A stretch of DNA of 64,000 bases from Agapetus fuscipes (Eukaryota > Arthropoda > Insecta > Trichoptera > Glossosomatidae), in assembly GCA_951799405.1 (NCBI GenBank), contig OX637334.1, positions 310,001 to 374,000 on the forward strand, written 5' to 3'. The notes below the pieces were generated by a model. It searched no databases, was not told the DNA's origin, and saw only the letters and a program-made list of their open reading frames with translations. The position numbers and the translations under genes are program-made. Shown here piece after piece: positions 1-10,099 of this stretch; position 1 is the first letter of the stretch, and each line of letters begins with the position of its first letter.

Positions 1-384
1 CATGGAAGCTACAACAGCACCCCTAGGCAGTAATTTACTTTGCATACGTTTTTGTTTTCTTTTTACTCGAACGAGTTCTTCACGACTTTTTTCTTGCATT
101 ATTAACTTTGTCCTATGATACCGAGGCTCCACAGAAAGGCGGCAAAAGTTTGCAGAGTTCAAGTTTTAAGATTTAATGAAATATTAAGTGCTCATATGAT
201 GAAGGACGCTCTGACGAATTTTAATACTTACTTAATAGACAGTAGTATGCCGCTGTTAGAGCTTATTTATGGTTCTATGGAAACTCACCTGAGAAAAACG
301 ATGTTCTATGATTGGAAGTGTAGAACACTTCCATTGAATTTGGTTGCAAATTCAAAAATGTTCCGACCCCATTCATACTACTAG

Positions 385-534
385 AAATTTATGATTTATT
401 ACGTCATAATAACCCGATAACATCTGTTAACTCAGGGTCAAAGATTTCGTCAAAAGAGCCTGACGGGATTCGAACAGACACTATTTAAATTCTCATTGCC
501 TTGGTCGCTCGACCATAGCGCCAACTCTCTAGCC
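385..534 (-). repeat. SINE-D copy, tRNA-like head (decayed)
   Basis: Read on the minus strand, about 532 to 457 resembles a tRNA: a box A-like GTTGGCGCTATGG and a box B-like GTTCGAATCCC. The following body (AACAGATGTTA, ACGTCATAA) recurs near 40.4 kb and 57.2 kb, also on the minus strand. Three similar copies argue for a tRNA-derived SINE rather than a tRNA gene. No acceptor-stem pairing is obvious. Confidence 0.55.
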
Positions 535-949
535 AAAAATAATTAAATAAATTCGTATAAAATGAAACAAAAATTAAAACAAAATCCAATCTGAACATTT
601 GAATTGATAGGTATTGAATTCCATAAATTTTATTCAAAAAAAGAACAAGGGTCAGATAATGGCTTTTCCATTTGGCAGCCCCATCTTTCCTGCTCCGAGC
701 ACAGAGTATCCATCACATTCCAATGGTGGCGATAATGGGAAGCGATTTAAATAGATGCTTGCGAGTGTGGCCAGAGCACTACTTGATTTTTATCGATGGC
801 CCTTGCGGGCAACATAAATCTGCAATGTCAAAGTTGAAAAATGGCGCCGAGAATTTTAGAACATTTAAAATAATGGCTGGATATTCAATATCTGCCGCGC
901 TGCTTCATTACAATCGTATAATATTACAGCTAAGAGCATGAAGATCTAT

Positions 950-1156
950 ACTGTATAATTTAAGTTGCAAAGATACCTACTTATAGCTCGTAATCTCTAG
1001 AAAATTAAATCAAAATGTGTATGAAAACACAGAGAATGACATTTTCTGTCAATAGTCTATAATCTAAGTTGCACAGATACCTACGTATGAGTCTTAATCT
1101 TTAGACAATTAATTTAAAATGTGTATGAAAATACAGAGAATGTCATTTTCTGTCTA
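950..1156. repeat. Tandem duplication of a ~104-bp unit
   Basis: Two head-to-tail units run from about 950 to 1053 and 1054 to 1156. Each begins with a (C)TRTAATYTAAGTTGCA-type sequence, the tail of a minus-strand SINE-A, and ends with GAGAATGNCATTTTCTGTC. A third unit start merges into the SINE-A copy that follows. The array seems to grow from the SINE-A tail plus flanking sequence. Confidence 0.8.
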
Positions 1157-1385
1157 GAATCTATAATCTACGTTGCACTGACATGTTAACATTTAAAATT
1201 CATATTAAATGCACGCTCACAAGCAGATGCGTGTAAATTCACGCTTACAAAGTCTGCATTTTTACTTACAAATTAAAATCCAAACTACAACTTTTGCCGA
1301 TCTTCCCTGACACAAGGGTGACAAATGCAAAGAGAACCATTTTGTACAGCATAAGTAGTCAGCCTCATACCTTTAAGTCAAGGGA
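1157..1385 (-). repeat. SINE-A copy (diverged subfamily)
   Basis: Shows the family's landmarks in order on the minus strand: TGAGGCTGAC, AACCATTTT, TGTCAGGGAAG and a TAGATTATAG tail. It belongs to a diverged subgroup with the tail ATTATAGA rather than GATTA repeats. Confidence 0.75.
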
Positions 1386-1387
1386 TA

Positions 1388-1500
1388 TCAAATATTCAAC
1401 AAAATATTTGTATGCCTTTTCCCTAGCAACCCGGAAGGGTGATGACGTTTATTCTCGCGTCCTTTTCAATGCCCCGACCTCATTGTAACTATCAACATTG
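1388..1500 (-). repeat. REP-1 copy
   Basis: Contains GCCTTTTCCCTAGCAACCCG followed by GGTGATGACG, the signature of an unclassified repeat also found near 9.65, 18.1, 22.0, 31.1 and 61.0 kb. No terminal repeats or coding capacity were recognised. Confidence 0.6.
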
Positions 1501-1522
1501 TGTCTATACTTGTACATACTTA

Positions 1523-1810
1523 GGGGCTGTCCATATATTACGTCATTCGCATTAAGGGGGGGGGAGTCTGGTCTGCGGATGATGGCAAATGACGGACGAG
1601 TACCGAAAGTGACGTCGTTCTTGGAAATACCAATTTCTACAAAATATACAAAATATTATGTAAGTATTTAAACATTATTAATTGTTAAGCTCCTCCATTA
1701 TTACAGCAAGAGGGAGAGGGGGGGTCGTTAGATAATGACTAAAGGATGATTGTAAGGGGGGGGGGGTCGAAAATCGGCCAAAATCGATGACGTAATTTAT
1801 GGACGGCCCC
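1523..1810. mobile_element. MITE-1 (PIF/Harbinger-like), copy 1
   Basis: A 288-bp element flanked by TTA on both sides (1520-1522 and 1811-1813). The ends are inverted repeats beginning GGGGCYGTCCATAWATTACG. A 3-bp TTA duplication with GGG-starting ends is typical of PIF/Harbinger elements. Long G runs follow each end. There is no ORF, so it is non-autonomous. The same element lies at 58392-58683 in opposite orientation. Confidence 0.85.
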
Positions 1811-2165
1811 TTATAACTTCATAAAAATTTGGATAAAATAATGAACCTTTTTTTATTATTTTACTTGAAAAATTAATCAACAATTTTGTACCTACAACTT
1901 ATAAATATATCTAAAAAAAATACTATTTTTTAGTTAAAGCGCTGAAGGGTTGGCACAATGTAAAAAAAATAAGTTGTTAAAAGTTTGGGACGAGGGAGTG
2001 AAAAGCCGTGTACCGCATAAAAGCCTGCTTGTAATGGCGAAGTTCAGTGTAAAGGGATTTTCATATTTCTGCTCATCCCGGAACGGAGCGGTTTCTCAAC
2101 AACTTTATAGCTATCCACTTTTATGCAACTTTGATACATTATTATTTAATGTATCAAAATATGCA

Positions 2166-2665
2166 TAGGTTGGTATAAGGCTAACCCTCCAAGCTGTAAA
2201 AACTTGGTTCTCTTTCGACAATGCCACCTAGGTTTTAGGGAAAGGCGGCAGGAGTTACAAAGCTTATGTTCATGTAAGGTTTAATAATAATAATAATAAG
2301 CACAGAATTTATATAGCGCCTTTTATGACAATGTGTCACTACAAAGGCGCTTGTCCATATGATTGGACGAAGAGGTGAGTCTTGAGACTTCTTTTAAATT
2401 GCGTCTCCAAATCCAGTTCCCTCAGTGTGTCAGGAAAAGCATTCCAGGTCATTGGAGCGGCTGCCTTGAATGCCCTGTCTCCAAAAACTGTGTGGGGTCT
2501 TCTTGCTGGGATTTCCAGGCAGCTGCTTCTTGATGCAGCTGACCTCAGTGTTTGTCCACGCAAGGTTATAGTTGTTGGAGACACCAGGTTTGTCCTATTT
2601 TGTATGTACACATGCAGCTGTGTAAGCGCGAACTTGCATGAGACTGCTTGTGGGCACGCATTAAG
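2166..2665 (+). repeat. SINE-A copy split by a LINE 3' end
   Basis: The 5' half (GGTTGGTATAAGGCTAACC to GTTCATGTAAGGTTT) ends at about 2281. The 3' half resumes at about 2600 with GTACACATGCAGCTGTGTAA and runs to 2665. The sequence between is the 3' end of a LINE, flanked by AGGTTT on each side, which fits a target-site duplication. Confidence 0.75.
2282..2587 (-). pseudogene. CR1/L2-type LINE 3' end fragment
   Basis: Minus-strand translation gives the C-terminal domain seen in CR1/L2-type LINE proteins: RGQTLRSAASRSS, then FGDRAFKAAAPMTWNAFP, then KTHLFVQSYGQAPL and a stop at 2339-2341. The 3' UTR has the family-typical GGCGCTATATAAAT and an ATT repeat tail at 2281-2300. Only the last ~80 codons are present, as expected for a 5'-truncated insertion. 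A nearly identical C-terminus lies at 52137-52439. Confidence 0.85.
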
Positions 2666-2682
2666 TGTAAGCATTCCTTTAC

Positions 2683-2930
2683 GTATAGTTTGGTATGAGG
2701 CTGACCACCCATACTGTAAAAAATGGTTCACTTTGTCAATGTCACCCCTGTTTCAGGGAAGGTCGGCAAGAGTTGCAGGGCTTATGTTCATTTGAGATTG
2801 GGTTTTTATATTGTAGTTCCACATGCGGCATGTGTGAGCGCGAAATTAAGCGTGTCTGCTTTTGGAAATGCATTTAATATGAACCTCAAATGATACATAT
2901 CTTTGGAACTTAGATTAAGATAGATAGATG
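2683..2930 (+). repeat. SINE-A copy, near full length
   Basis: Starts at TTTGGTATGAGGCTGACC and ends ATCTTTGGAACTTAGATTAA followed by GATA repeats. It shows the central CACCCCTGTTTCAGGGAAGG and the CACATGCGGCATGTG palindrome shared by the family. It begins just after the split SINE-A copy, so two copies are nearly adjacent. Confidence 0.85.
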
Positions 2931-2954
2931 CAATCAGGGTACACCATAATGTAT

Positions 2955-3155
2955 TTAATCCGTAACTGATCCATGGATTATCGATTTTATGTATCGAAAA
3001 TTTACGCTAGATGTCGGTTGAGCCATGGCTTTGCTGCACATGAAGAACACCAATTGAGATTATGTTTTAAGAACAACGTGAATTTTCTATACAAAAAAAA
3101 CGATGGTCCACGGATCATCTATGGATCAAATGGGTTGGGAATAACCCTTATAAAA
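2955..3155 (+). repeat. MITE-4 copy (palindromic)
   Basis: Contains GGTTGAGCCATGGCTTTGCT and an inverted counterpart: GATCCATGGATTATCG on the left and CGATGGTCCACGGATC on the right. Related pieces are at 32.8, 51.6 and 60.6 kb. Confidence 0.6.
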
Positions 3156-3655
3156 TAAAGCTTCAGTCTATAATATATGATTTAAGTTGCAAATATACAT
3201 TTTCCATTTATTCTAAAATAACAAAAAGTGATTATTTACATAAGTTTCATACCTTTGTCGTGTGGTTTGATTTCTTGTCACACTCTGGCCACCCTTAGCG
3301 GAATGTCGACAGAGGTACAGAGTCAGTTACTGCAGCAGAACGTAAAGATTCTTACCTGAAAATAAATAAAAAATATAATGAATATTTTTAAAAAATACGT
3401 TACAAATAAAATGGTTGACACGGATCAAGGGTTCCTGAAAATGATTCGAGATGGCTAGGGTTCGATTCTTACCGAAGTCGCAAGACACGGTCGCTCGTTT
3501 TAGAGTAATATTTTGATTCGTGTCTTAATACCGGCATGTTTTACTCAGTCTTTGCAAGAAATACAAATATTTTCCTTTTCGAATACGGAAACCCTAAAAT
3601 CGCAGGTTGTTGTAATGTCAGCCACTTTCCCTGTATACATAAATAGGTGTAACAC

Positions 3656-3735
3656 GCCAATAATAATAATAATAATAATAATAAATCTTTATTCCAGCCT
3701 AGTCACGCGGATGGTGCAATACGTGACTAGCCATA
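3656..3735 (-). repeat. LINE-like 3' tail with hairpin and ATT repeats
   Basis: On the minus strand a hairpin (arms GCTAGTCACG and CGTGACTAGG) is followed by CTGGAATAAAGATTT and (ATT)n. A 3' hairpin followed by a short-unit tail is the layout of CR1/L2-group LINE ends. No coding sequence precedes it, so it could also be a SINE tail. Confidence 0.5.
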
Positions 3736-3777
3736 TTAAATTTTAAGGTTATTACAGAGGAAATACAGGATATCAAT

Positions 3778-4000
3778 CAGGCGCGTGCATGGGGTATAGG
3801 CAAATATTATACGTTTCAGAATAAATATTTCCTCCCATTCCTTTAAAATAACTCATTTGAAATTGACTGAATTGTGCTAACAATGGCTCCACTCGATATT
3901 ATTTTTTTTTATTTTAAATCTGAATATCAAGCTTAAATATTTTTTACCATATATTGCCTACCTATATGGCGCATGTGCCTGTATGGGATGCACGCCCCTG
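3778..4000. mobile_element. hAT-n, non-autonomous hAT-like, copy 1
   Basis: The element starts CAGGCGCGTGCATGGGG and ends GATGCACGCCCCTG, imperfect inverted ends of the CAGGGGCG type found in hAT elements. Flanks ATATCAAT (3770-3777) and ATAACAAT (4001-4008) match at 7 of 8 positions, as expected for an aged 8-bp hAT target duplication. At 223 bp it has no transposase. A second copy is at 47009-47330. Confidence 0.8.
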
Positions 4001-4008
4001 ATAACAAT

Positions 4009-4595
4009 ATAGTAGGATGCATATAAGTAAAAAGAGTTAAAGAAAAAAATAATATGAATACAGGGAAAGGAAAATAAATGTGAGAAAATATAAAAAAGTA
4101 AGCATAGGTACATGAGAAAAAACTAACAAAAATACACAGAAACAAGAAAGCAAAATACATGTGAGAAAATATAAAAATAAAGCATACAAGAGACAAGTTA
4201 ACAATAATTCACAGAAGGAAGAGAAAAAAAAATGCAATGCTATCTCTTCTTAAAAAAATGTGTGTGAATTTTTTAAAGTTTGTATTTTGAGAGCATTTAT
4301 GAAATGAAAATTGTGTCGTGAAAAAATCCAAAAATCCCGACAAAAAATGTGTCCAAGCAGCCACGTTATTAATTATCCAATAATCCGGGGAAAAATGTAC
4401 GCAGAGTCTTTAAGGGATGATTCATTATCCCGACCTGAATAATATATTCCCCATTTTCGGGGGAAATATATTACGACGAAGGTCAACATTAATCATGGCC
4501 GCCGTGTAAAGTGGCATCTCTGCAAGTTGTCACACACTACAATGCGGGGTAAGTAAAAGTGGTAAGTAGGAAGTGGAAAGTGGTAAATGAGCAAG
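4009..4595. other. AT-rich stretch without recognised gene
   Basis: Mostly A-rich sequence whose minus-strand ORFs are low-complexity Phe/Leu runs, which I do not regard as genes. A short palindrome lies at 4440-4471 (arms AATATATTCCCC and GGGGAAATATATT). Confidence 0.5.
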
Positions 4596-4596
4596 T

Positions 4597-5012
4597 AATA
4601 ATAACATGATATTAGGATTATTTATTTGGTGAGCGCTGTTTTTGTGTGTATCACACCTCAAGAGCCCTCTGCGAGCTTGGTCGTTGCTGTAGAAAGACGC
4701 AGTTGTTGTAAGGTTGGATGGACCTTTCAGTGACCGGTCTTTGGTAAAGGCGTATGAATTTTTCAACCAAGCGAAGAGCACATTTGGAAATATAAATGGT
4801 ACCTATATTTTTGTGCTCCGCTGGGATTCGAATCCACAACCTTCCATTTACGAGTCCGAAGTGTTGCCACTGGACTACGGACCGGTCCAAGAAATGCCAA
4901 GAACACGCGCTGTACCCTGCGGTCACCCATCCAAGTAGCATCCGCGCCCAATGTTGCTTAACTTCGGTGATCTGATGAGAACCGGTGCTTTCAACATGCT
5001 ATCGTCGTTGTC
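4597..5012 (-). mobile_element. SINE-C, full length with 5S rRNA-like + tRNA-like heads
   Basis: Read on the minus strand. (1) 5012 to about 4893 is 5S rRNA-like, with TCACCGAAGTTAAGCAACAT (box A region) and TTGGATGGGTGACCGC (box C). (2) About 4891 to 4812 is tRNA-like, with GGACCGGTCCGTAGTCCAGT and a GATTCGAATCC box B. (3) A body follows with AAAGACCGGTCACTGAAAGG. (4) The tail has CTCTTGAGGTGTGATACACA and TAATAT repeats. Flanks share AAGTGGTAA, a plausible target duplication. RNA polymerase III transcription from either internal promoter is inferred. Confidence 0.85.
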
Positions 5013-5542
5013 AATAAGTGGTAAGTAATCAAGTAAGAGTTTACAGGTAGAAGGTACAAGTGATATGGCTTTTTAAATGTCAAGGCAGCGACTTATCTGA
5101 GGCTGTAAAACGTTTTTCGACAAGGGTCAATTTGATTTTGGACAACTTATGATTTCAAATTAGGACCATCCATTAGGAATCACAGGACTGAAGACAAGTC
5201 AGACCTTTAATCTAAATACAAAAAAAAAGTAAATTCCCCTCTAACGTCTCAATATTTAAAAATGTCTAGAAGCTAAATCACTCACTAGGGTTGCTTTTTG
5301 TATAATCCATACATGTTACTGTCAACGCGATATTTTATACTGAAATTATGAATGCTCACTTGAGCAAAATAAAAATAAAAACCGTTTACAAATACCTAAC
5401 GTAACCTGTTTTATGTAAAAAAAAAAAAAAAAATGTAGAAAAAATGTAACTTTAACTATCACATGAACGCGAAATTTTTAAGAAATAATTATTCCGTTCA
5501 GATGTGTACTAAGTATATTAGATTACAGTTTATGTTTTATGG
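5013..5542. other. No gene or repeat recognised
   Basis: AT-rich sequence with homopolymer A runs, for example near 5418-5433. I see no coding region and no terminal repeats. Confidence 0.4.
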
Positions 5543-5548
5543 TCATGA

Positions 5549-6275
5549 CCATGGAGGAAGTATTAAATGGAGGGGTCGTACATGTGATTTAGTACCAATC
5601 AACATGATTCACCGTCTTTGACACCATACACTGTTTATAATGCTGTCTCGCTCACGACATATGAAATGTTTTTCTCATTTTCTATGTAAGCAACGTGTCT
5701 CTACTCCGTCTTCAATCTATTTAAAAATCACCAAGGAAACACATGAAATCACTATGGTAACGGATTTGTTAGTAGTGTTGTTGCAAGTATGAATATAATT
5801 TCCTTGCAAGTATGAATATAATTATGATATAAATTCCGAATTCAAAAATGTTCCCACCTCATTGTGTATGGGATGATTTCCACAAGTATCTATTACCGCG
5901 AGCATAGAAGTTACATACTTGAAGAAGCAAGTACTATATTTGAACATCACTAGTTCTAGAAATGGCTGTCACTTTCGCGAAAAAAACATTTCGACAAACG
6001 AAAAATAAATTTTATCAACGTAATCATATAGAATAGTGATTAAAGTGAAATATTATTCCATGTTCTATAACACATTCACTCTCATTTGTTGGCACGTTTA
6101 GAAAATACCTAGTTTGGCATTTATATGTTTTTTTTTCCAATTAGGTAACACACCTGTTCACAGTTGGAAGGTTACCGATAGACTGAATTTGCATTTTTGT
6201 GTGATGAGTGGGGTAGCGTATTTCTAATTCTCAAAGGATTGATTTCTTAGCCCATCCAGTTCTATATATCCATGG
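5549..6275. mobile_element. CCATGG element, copy 1 (727 bp)
   Basis: Bounded by CCATGGA at the left and TCCATGG at the right (7-bp inverted ends) and flanked by TCATGA on both sides (5543-5548 and 6276-6281), a 6-bp duplication. The same unit recurs at 26092-26795 with a different 6-bp duplication, which defines both ends. No ORF above ~70 codons and no recognisable transposase. The 23-bp length difference comes mainly from a short internal tandem repeat (TTGCAAGTATGAATATAATT). Confidence 0.85.
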
Positions 6276-6281
6276 TCATGA

Positions 6282-7049
6282 CAACAGTTACCTGCCTCAA
6301 AAATAGGATCAGACATTTCAAGTATTAATAAAGTAGTGGAATCGCGTTATGTAGGTTAGTACTATACTCGAAAGCACACACATATAAAACAGAAAAAAAT
6401 TACCGTTAATTTTTCACTATCCTGCTCTGAACGGTTTCTGTCTTGAAATGGTAATCTCGCGTGTTGAACACAGATAAAAAGACTAAAAAGATAAAGTTTT
6501 TTTTTCTAACTTATTTATAATTTAGTAGGTCTTATTTCGACAGTATGTAAAATGTGCTGACATCAATAAAACATGTACCATTTGAAAGATAGATGTACTT
6601 CAACCAAAAAAATATTCAAATAAAACAAGACACAAAACTGCTAGTCTTATTACAAATGATTATACCTAAGTGAAATATTTGCTTATGGACAAAACGTATG
6701 TACATAACAGGGGTGAAGCCGCAGAAATGAGTATATTTATAAAACGGGCATTTTGTTTCCGTTTAAAGATTTTTATTATTTCTATGGCATTTAGTTGCCT
6801 GTAGGTACCTATATTCCGAGTGCAGAACCTCAACATCGCCAATGCCAAATGTATGGTCATTCTCAATGCAATGGTCCGCCATTTCAAAATATCAGGGCAG
6901 ACCTCTAAAATGCTCTATTGTGATATTTTTCAGTAATATTAGGAATCGAGTTCTTCACCTTCACACATCAAGTCTAACGCCTGAACCATTTGACTAACAA
7001 CGGTTAATAATAAGGGAGCGTGTAAATAAACAAATAAAACTTTCAAAAA
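6282..7049. other. No gene or repeat recognised
   Basis: AT-rich unique sequence. A 73-codon minus-strand ORF at 6666-6887 lacks recognisable motifs and I regard it as chance. Confidence 0.4.
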
Positions 7050-7313
7050 AAGCTTCACATATAGGGCAACTTCTTACTGCGAAATCCACGAAGGGGGTTT
7101 ATGTGGCATTTGGAATCAATTTATTTTCACAGAAAAATGGGGGTTTTCCTGCTTCTAGGTTCTCATTTATTGAGAAGATTGAGAAAAAACTTGCCAGTAT
7201 TTTTATTTTTGGCTAGAAATAAACATCAAAACGGGACACCATTAGACGAGATCAAACCCCAGACCGCTGGAATAGAACGCAGACATTCTATGAACTGAGA
7301 TATTGACCGGACA
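7050..7313 (-). mobile_element. SINE-B copy (diverged, full span)
   Basis: From the right end the minus strand reads TGTCCGGTCAATATCTCAGTT, a degraded tRNA-like head, then the body (AACTTGCCAGTATTT in plus orientation) and the tail region ACTTCTTACTGCG. Box B is eroded. Confidence 0.7.
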
Positions 7314-7898
7314 ATACCCAGAAATGAGAGAAAAACATAGAAATAATATTTCACGCTAACGGTATATTTATTCATAAAGAGTTATGTTAGGACAAAGGCC
7401 CAATCATCCCTAATCCAACCCTCGCCGGCTTAGCCATAAACAAAGGGGATCCTGCTATTTTTATATCATGTTTTTTTAAGGGGAACCTCATAACACTTAG
7501 GCAAGGCTTTGAAAGAATGATAATTTATCTTAATTTTTTAAATCTTTTTAAGGTCCGGCATGAATAACGGTGGTTTTTTTAATGGCAATACTTAAGGTCA
7601 AGTTAGTCGCCGTTTTGAATTTAGCTAGAATATTTTTTTATTTAAATTAAAACGCATTTAATGAGGTCTGAATATTTAAAAAAAAAAACCACGTGACGTC
7701 ACTCATGGTAATTTCACATCAATCGGGGAAATTCTGCTAGTCTACAGCATTTAGTCAGTGGTTAGGGTAGTCAGCCTCATACCAACCTATGCGTAATAGA
7801 ACTGAATGCAAACCTATTTATACTTACAGGTGGGGAGACTGGGCTTACTTCAACCACTACAGTGAACCAAGTTGAGAAAAAAAAATAGGAAATAAATA

Positions 7899-8092
7899 TG
7901 TCCGGTCGATAGTTGAGTTGGTAGTGTGCTTGCATTTCTCCACTTCAACTGAAGTACTCGTAGTTGGCGTAAGGCCGGCCCCCTTACGTGTTAATCTAAA
8001 TAGGCTTCGCCGCCATATTCAACCCTTTCGAGGAAAACGCGGCAATAAGTTCCACTATATGTGTCGCTTAGAAGCGTTGTTTTAGTTCAAAA
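7899..8092 (+). mobile_element. SINE-B copy with internal deletion
   Basis: The head TGTCCGGTCGATAGTTGAGT joins directly from TTGCATTTC to TCCACTTCAACTGAAGT, losing box B and about 100 bp of body. The 3' part (GGCGTAAGGCCGGCCCCCTT, AACGCGGCAATAAGTT, ATATGTGTCGCTTAG) is intact. Confidence 0.8.
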
Positions 8093-8217
8093 TTTATCCA
8101 TTTATTATATTATTGATAAAATTTAAAGGTGACCAAATTCAAATACATAATTTAAAATGGCCAACCCAATACTAAGTTATTTAAGCAAAAAGTGTAGTTA
8201 ATACATTAAGCATGGAC

Positions 8218-8365
8218 AGGGGCGGCGCGAGGGATTATTTGTAATCCAGGGTCGGGCTGGGTAACCCCGTTAACATCTCAGGCCGCAATTACAGGACCGC
8301 ACTGGGGGGCGGGGTGACGTGGGCGGCAGCAGGGGCGGCTTGAGAGGCCGGTTACAAAAAATTGT
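8218..8365. other. GC-rich patch in AT-rich surroundings
   Basis: Contains two GGGGCGGC stretches (near 8219 and 8330) and GGGGGGCGGGGTGACGTGGG. Base composition differs sharply from its neighbours. No ORF or family was recognised; it may be a piece of an unseen element. Confidence 0.4.
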
Positions 8366-9127
8366 CCGTTGTTTTTAAAAATATTGTTACGAATTTAGGG
8401 TTCAAAAGTCTTTCAATTAAAAATACTGGTCTTCTTATACAGTTGTTTATTTTACACTTTTAATAATTTATTTTCACAAAGGTAGTCTCGACTATTCCAT
8501 TACACTTGGTTTCTGTTCACTGGTTTTGGTTCAATGTATGTAGTTGTAAAGCTCGTAGAATACTGGCTCTGCAAGCAACTCGCACCCTTCTTATACTCTT
8601 CAAAACAGTACAATCCAGATCCATATTCGCTAGACAGTTCCAGAAAGGCGTAGTAATCATTATTTGCTTCAAGTATTTTTATTCAATGATTCCTACCCAC
8701 ACTATACAATACAGAATTCCTATAACTATAACTAATACCTACTTATTTTAAATATTTATATTTCATATTTACATAACAATATGTTTCTTATACTTTATGG
8801 CTTAGTAAATAAGTGACATTAATGGAAAAAATCACGCATGTTAACTGTTTTTTTACCTAAATTGTAACGTTAAATTTTTTTATAAAACTTAAAAAATGAC
8901 GCCGCAAAAAAATATTTTACAAAACTCGTTTTCTCACATTTTTTTGCTCTAATTTTGTTGTTTCATATTTTGGAAATATTTTGGTTCTTCATAATTATAG
9001 AATGATACAATGTCTAGTATGTAAGTCTATGGATAATATTTCAGGTAATGTGAACAGTTTTCGAGATAATATGAAAAAACCGTTTTCAAGAATCAATTGA
9101 TTTAGTTAGTTAAACACAAATATTTAT
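8366..9127. other. No gene or repeat recognised
   Basis: AT-rich sequence. The 81-codon ORF at 8506-8751 has no recognisable motif. Confidence 0.4.
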
Positions 9128-9176
9128 TTCACCTCGAGTACTTTCGACTTGCTTACGTCATTTTCAAGAGTGTCCT
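9128..9176 (-). ncRNA. Decayed hammerhead-like fold of a PLE end
   Basis: On the minus strand the order is CACUC, UUGAAAAU, stem GAC/GUC around GUAAGCAA, GAAA, then GUACUC and GAGGUG. This matches the hammerhead layout at 35.5 and 56.4 kb, but two core positions differ (UUGAAAA against CUGANGA), so it is probably inactive. A more decayed relative lies at 37853-37892. Confidence 0.45.
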
Positions 9177-9185
9177 CTTTTTACG

Positions 9186-9366
9186 AGTAAGGAGGCCGGC
9201 CTCACGCTAACCCCTTCAGTTGTAGTTGTAGGGGTTTCCCAGATTCCTAGGACGCTGGTTCTCATTGCTTGTGATGGGTGAGTACACCTTGCCGACTTTT
9301 ATTTTGGGTTTGAAATGAGCACCGAAACGGGAATTTATTTCTGTCACCCTCGGAGGGGATCGAACT
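9186..9366 (-). mobile_element. SINE-B copy, partial (first of an array)
   Basis: Minus-strand copy holding body and part of box B (GATCGAACTTT) but no complete head. It abuts the next copy directly, so three SINE-B units lie in the same orientation within 0.9 kb. Confidence 0.8.
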
Positions 9367-9600
9367 TTTTATTTTTGCAAGTAAAGGGGGCGGGCTCACG
9401 CCAACTGGTGGTGGTATCCCAGCTACCAGGGGGTTGGTTCTCATTTCTTGTGAAGGCTGAGCACACCTTGCCGATATTTATTTTTGGGTATTAAATAGAC
9501 AACGAAACGGGAAATAATTTCTGACACGTTCGGTGTGGATCGAATCCTTGCTCTCGGCATGTAATGCAAGCACTCTACCACATGGGCGAACATGGGTGAA
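9367..9600 (-). mobile_element. SINE-B copy (second of the array)
   Basis: Minus-strand copy with GGTGTGGATCGAATCC (box B) and TGCAAGCACTCTACCACATG (head). It ends at GGGCGAACATG instead of the consensus GAGCTATCGACCGG, so its 5' terminus is altered. Confidence 0.8.
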
Positions 9601-9635
9601 ACGTCCGGAAGCTTCAGTTCCCACAGACCACGCCA

Positions 9636-9750
9636 ACAGATTCCGGAAAGCAAATCTAAAGCAACAAAATATTTGTTTGCCTTTTCCCTAGCATCCGCGC
9701 TAAGTGAAAATAGTTTATGACAATTCACATACGGGCCTCATTTTCAGGAG
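9636..9750 (-). repeat. REP-1 fragment between SINE-B copies
   Basis: Contains ATTTGTTTGCCTTTTCCCTA followed by GCATCC, matching the repeat near 1.4 kb. It separates the second and third SINE-B copies. Confidence 0.5.
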
Positions 9751-9774
9751 AGAGCCATCAATAAAGGCAAACGC

Positions 9775-10095
9775 AACGCAACTAAGCTTCACATATAGTG
9801 TACCTTCTTGCCGCGTAATTCCCAAAGGGGTCGCATGTGGCGAGTTGAACCTATTATTTTTTTCAGGTAAGGGGGCCTGCCTTACGCCAACTTCAGTTGA
9901 AGTAGGGGTTTGCCAGCTCCCGAAAGGGCTGGTACTCATTTCTTGTGAAGGCTGAGTAAACCTTGCCGGTATTTTATTTTGAGGCTTGAAATAAACACCG
10001 AAACGGGAAATCATTTCTGACACCCTCGGTGAGATTCGAACCCGAGCTCACGGTATGGATTGCAAGCACTCTACCAACTGAGCTATCGACCGGAC
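9775..10095 (-). mobile_element. SINE-B, near full-length copy
   Basis: Best-preserved minus-strand copy. The head reads GTCCGGTCGATAGCTCAGTT with box A TAGCTCAGTTGG and box B GGTTCGAATCTC, followed by a body and the tail AAGCTTAGTTGCGTTGCG. The tRNA-like part lacks a paired acceptor stem and is followed by ~240 bp of SINE body, so it is not a tRNA gene. Confidence 0.9.
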
Positions 10096-10099
10096 GACG

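Noticed and set aside
4037..4237. Hydrophobic Phe/Leu-rich minus-strand ORFs resembling membrane proteins
   Set aside because: They translate A/T-rich low-complexity DNA (GAAAA/TTTTC repeats) and overlap each other in two frames.
10030..10093. A tRNA gene candidate with good A and B boxes
   Set aside because: It is the head of a SINE-B copy: no paired acceptor stem, a long SINE body follows, and the same sequence recurs at many loci.
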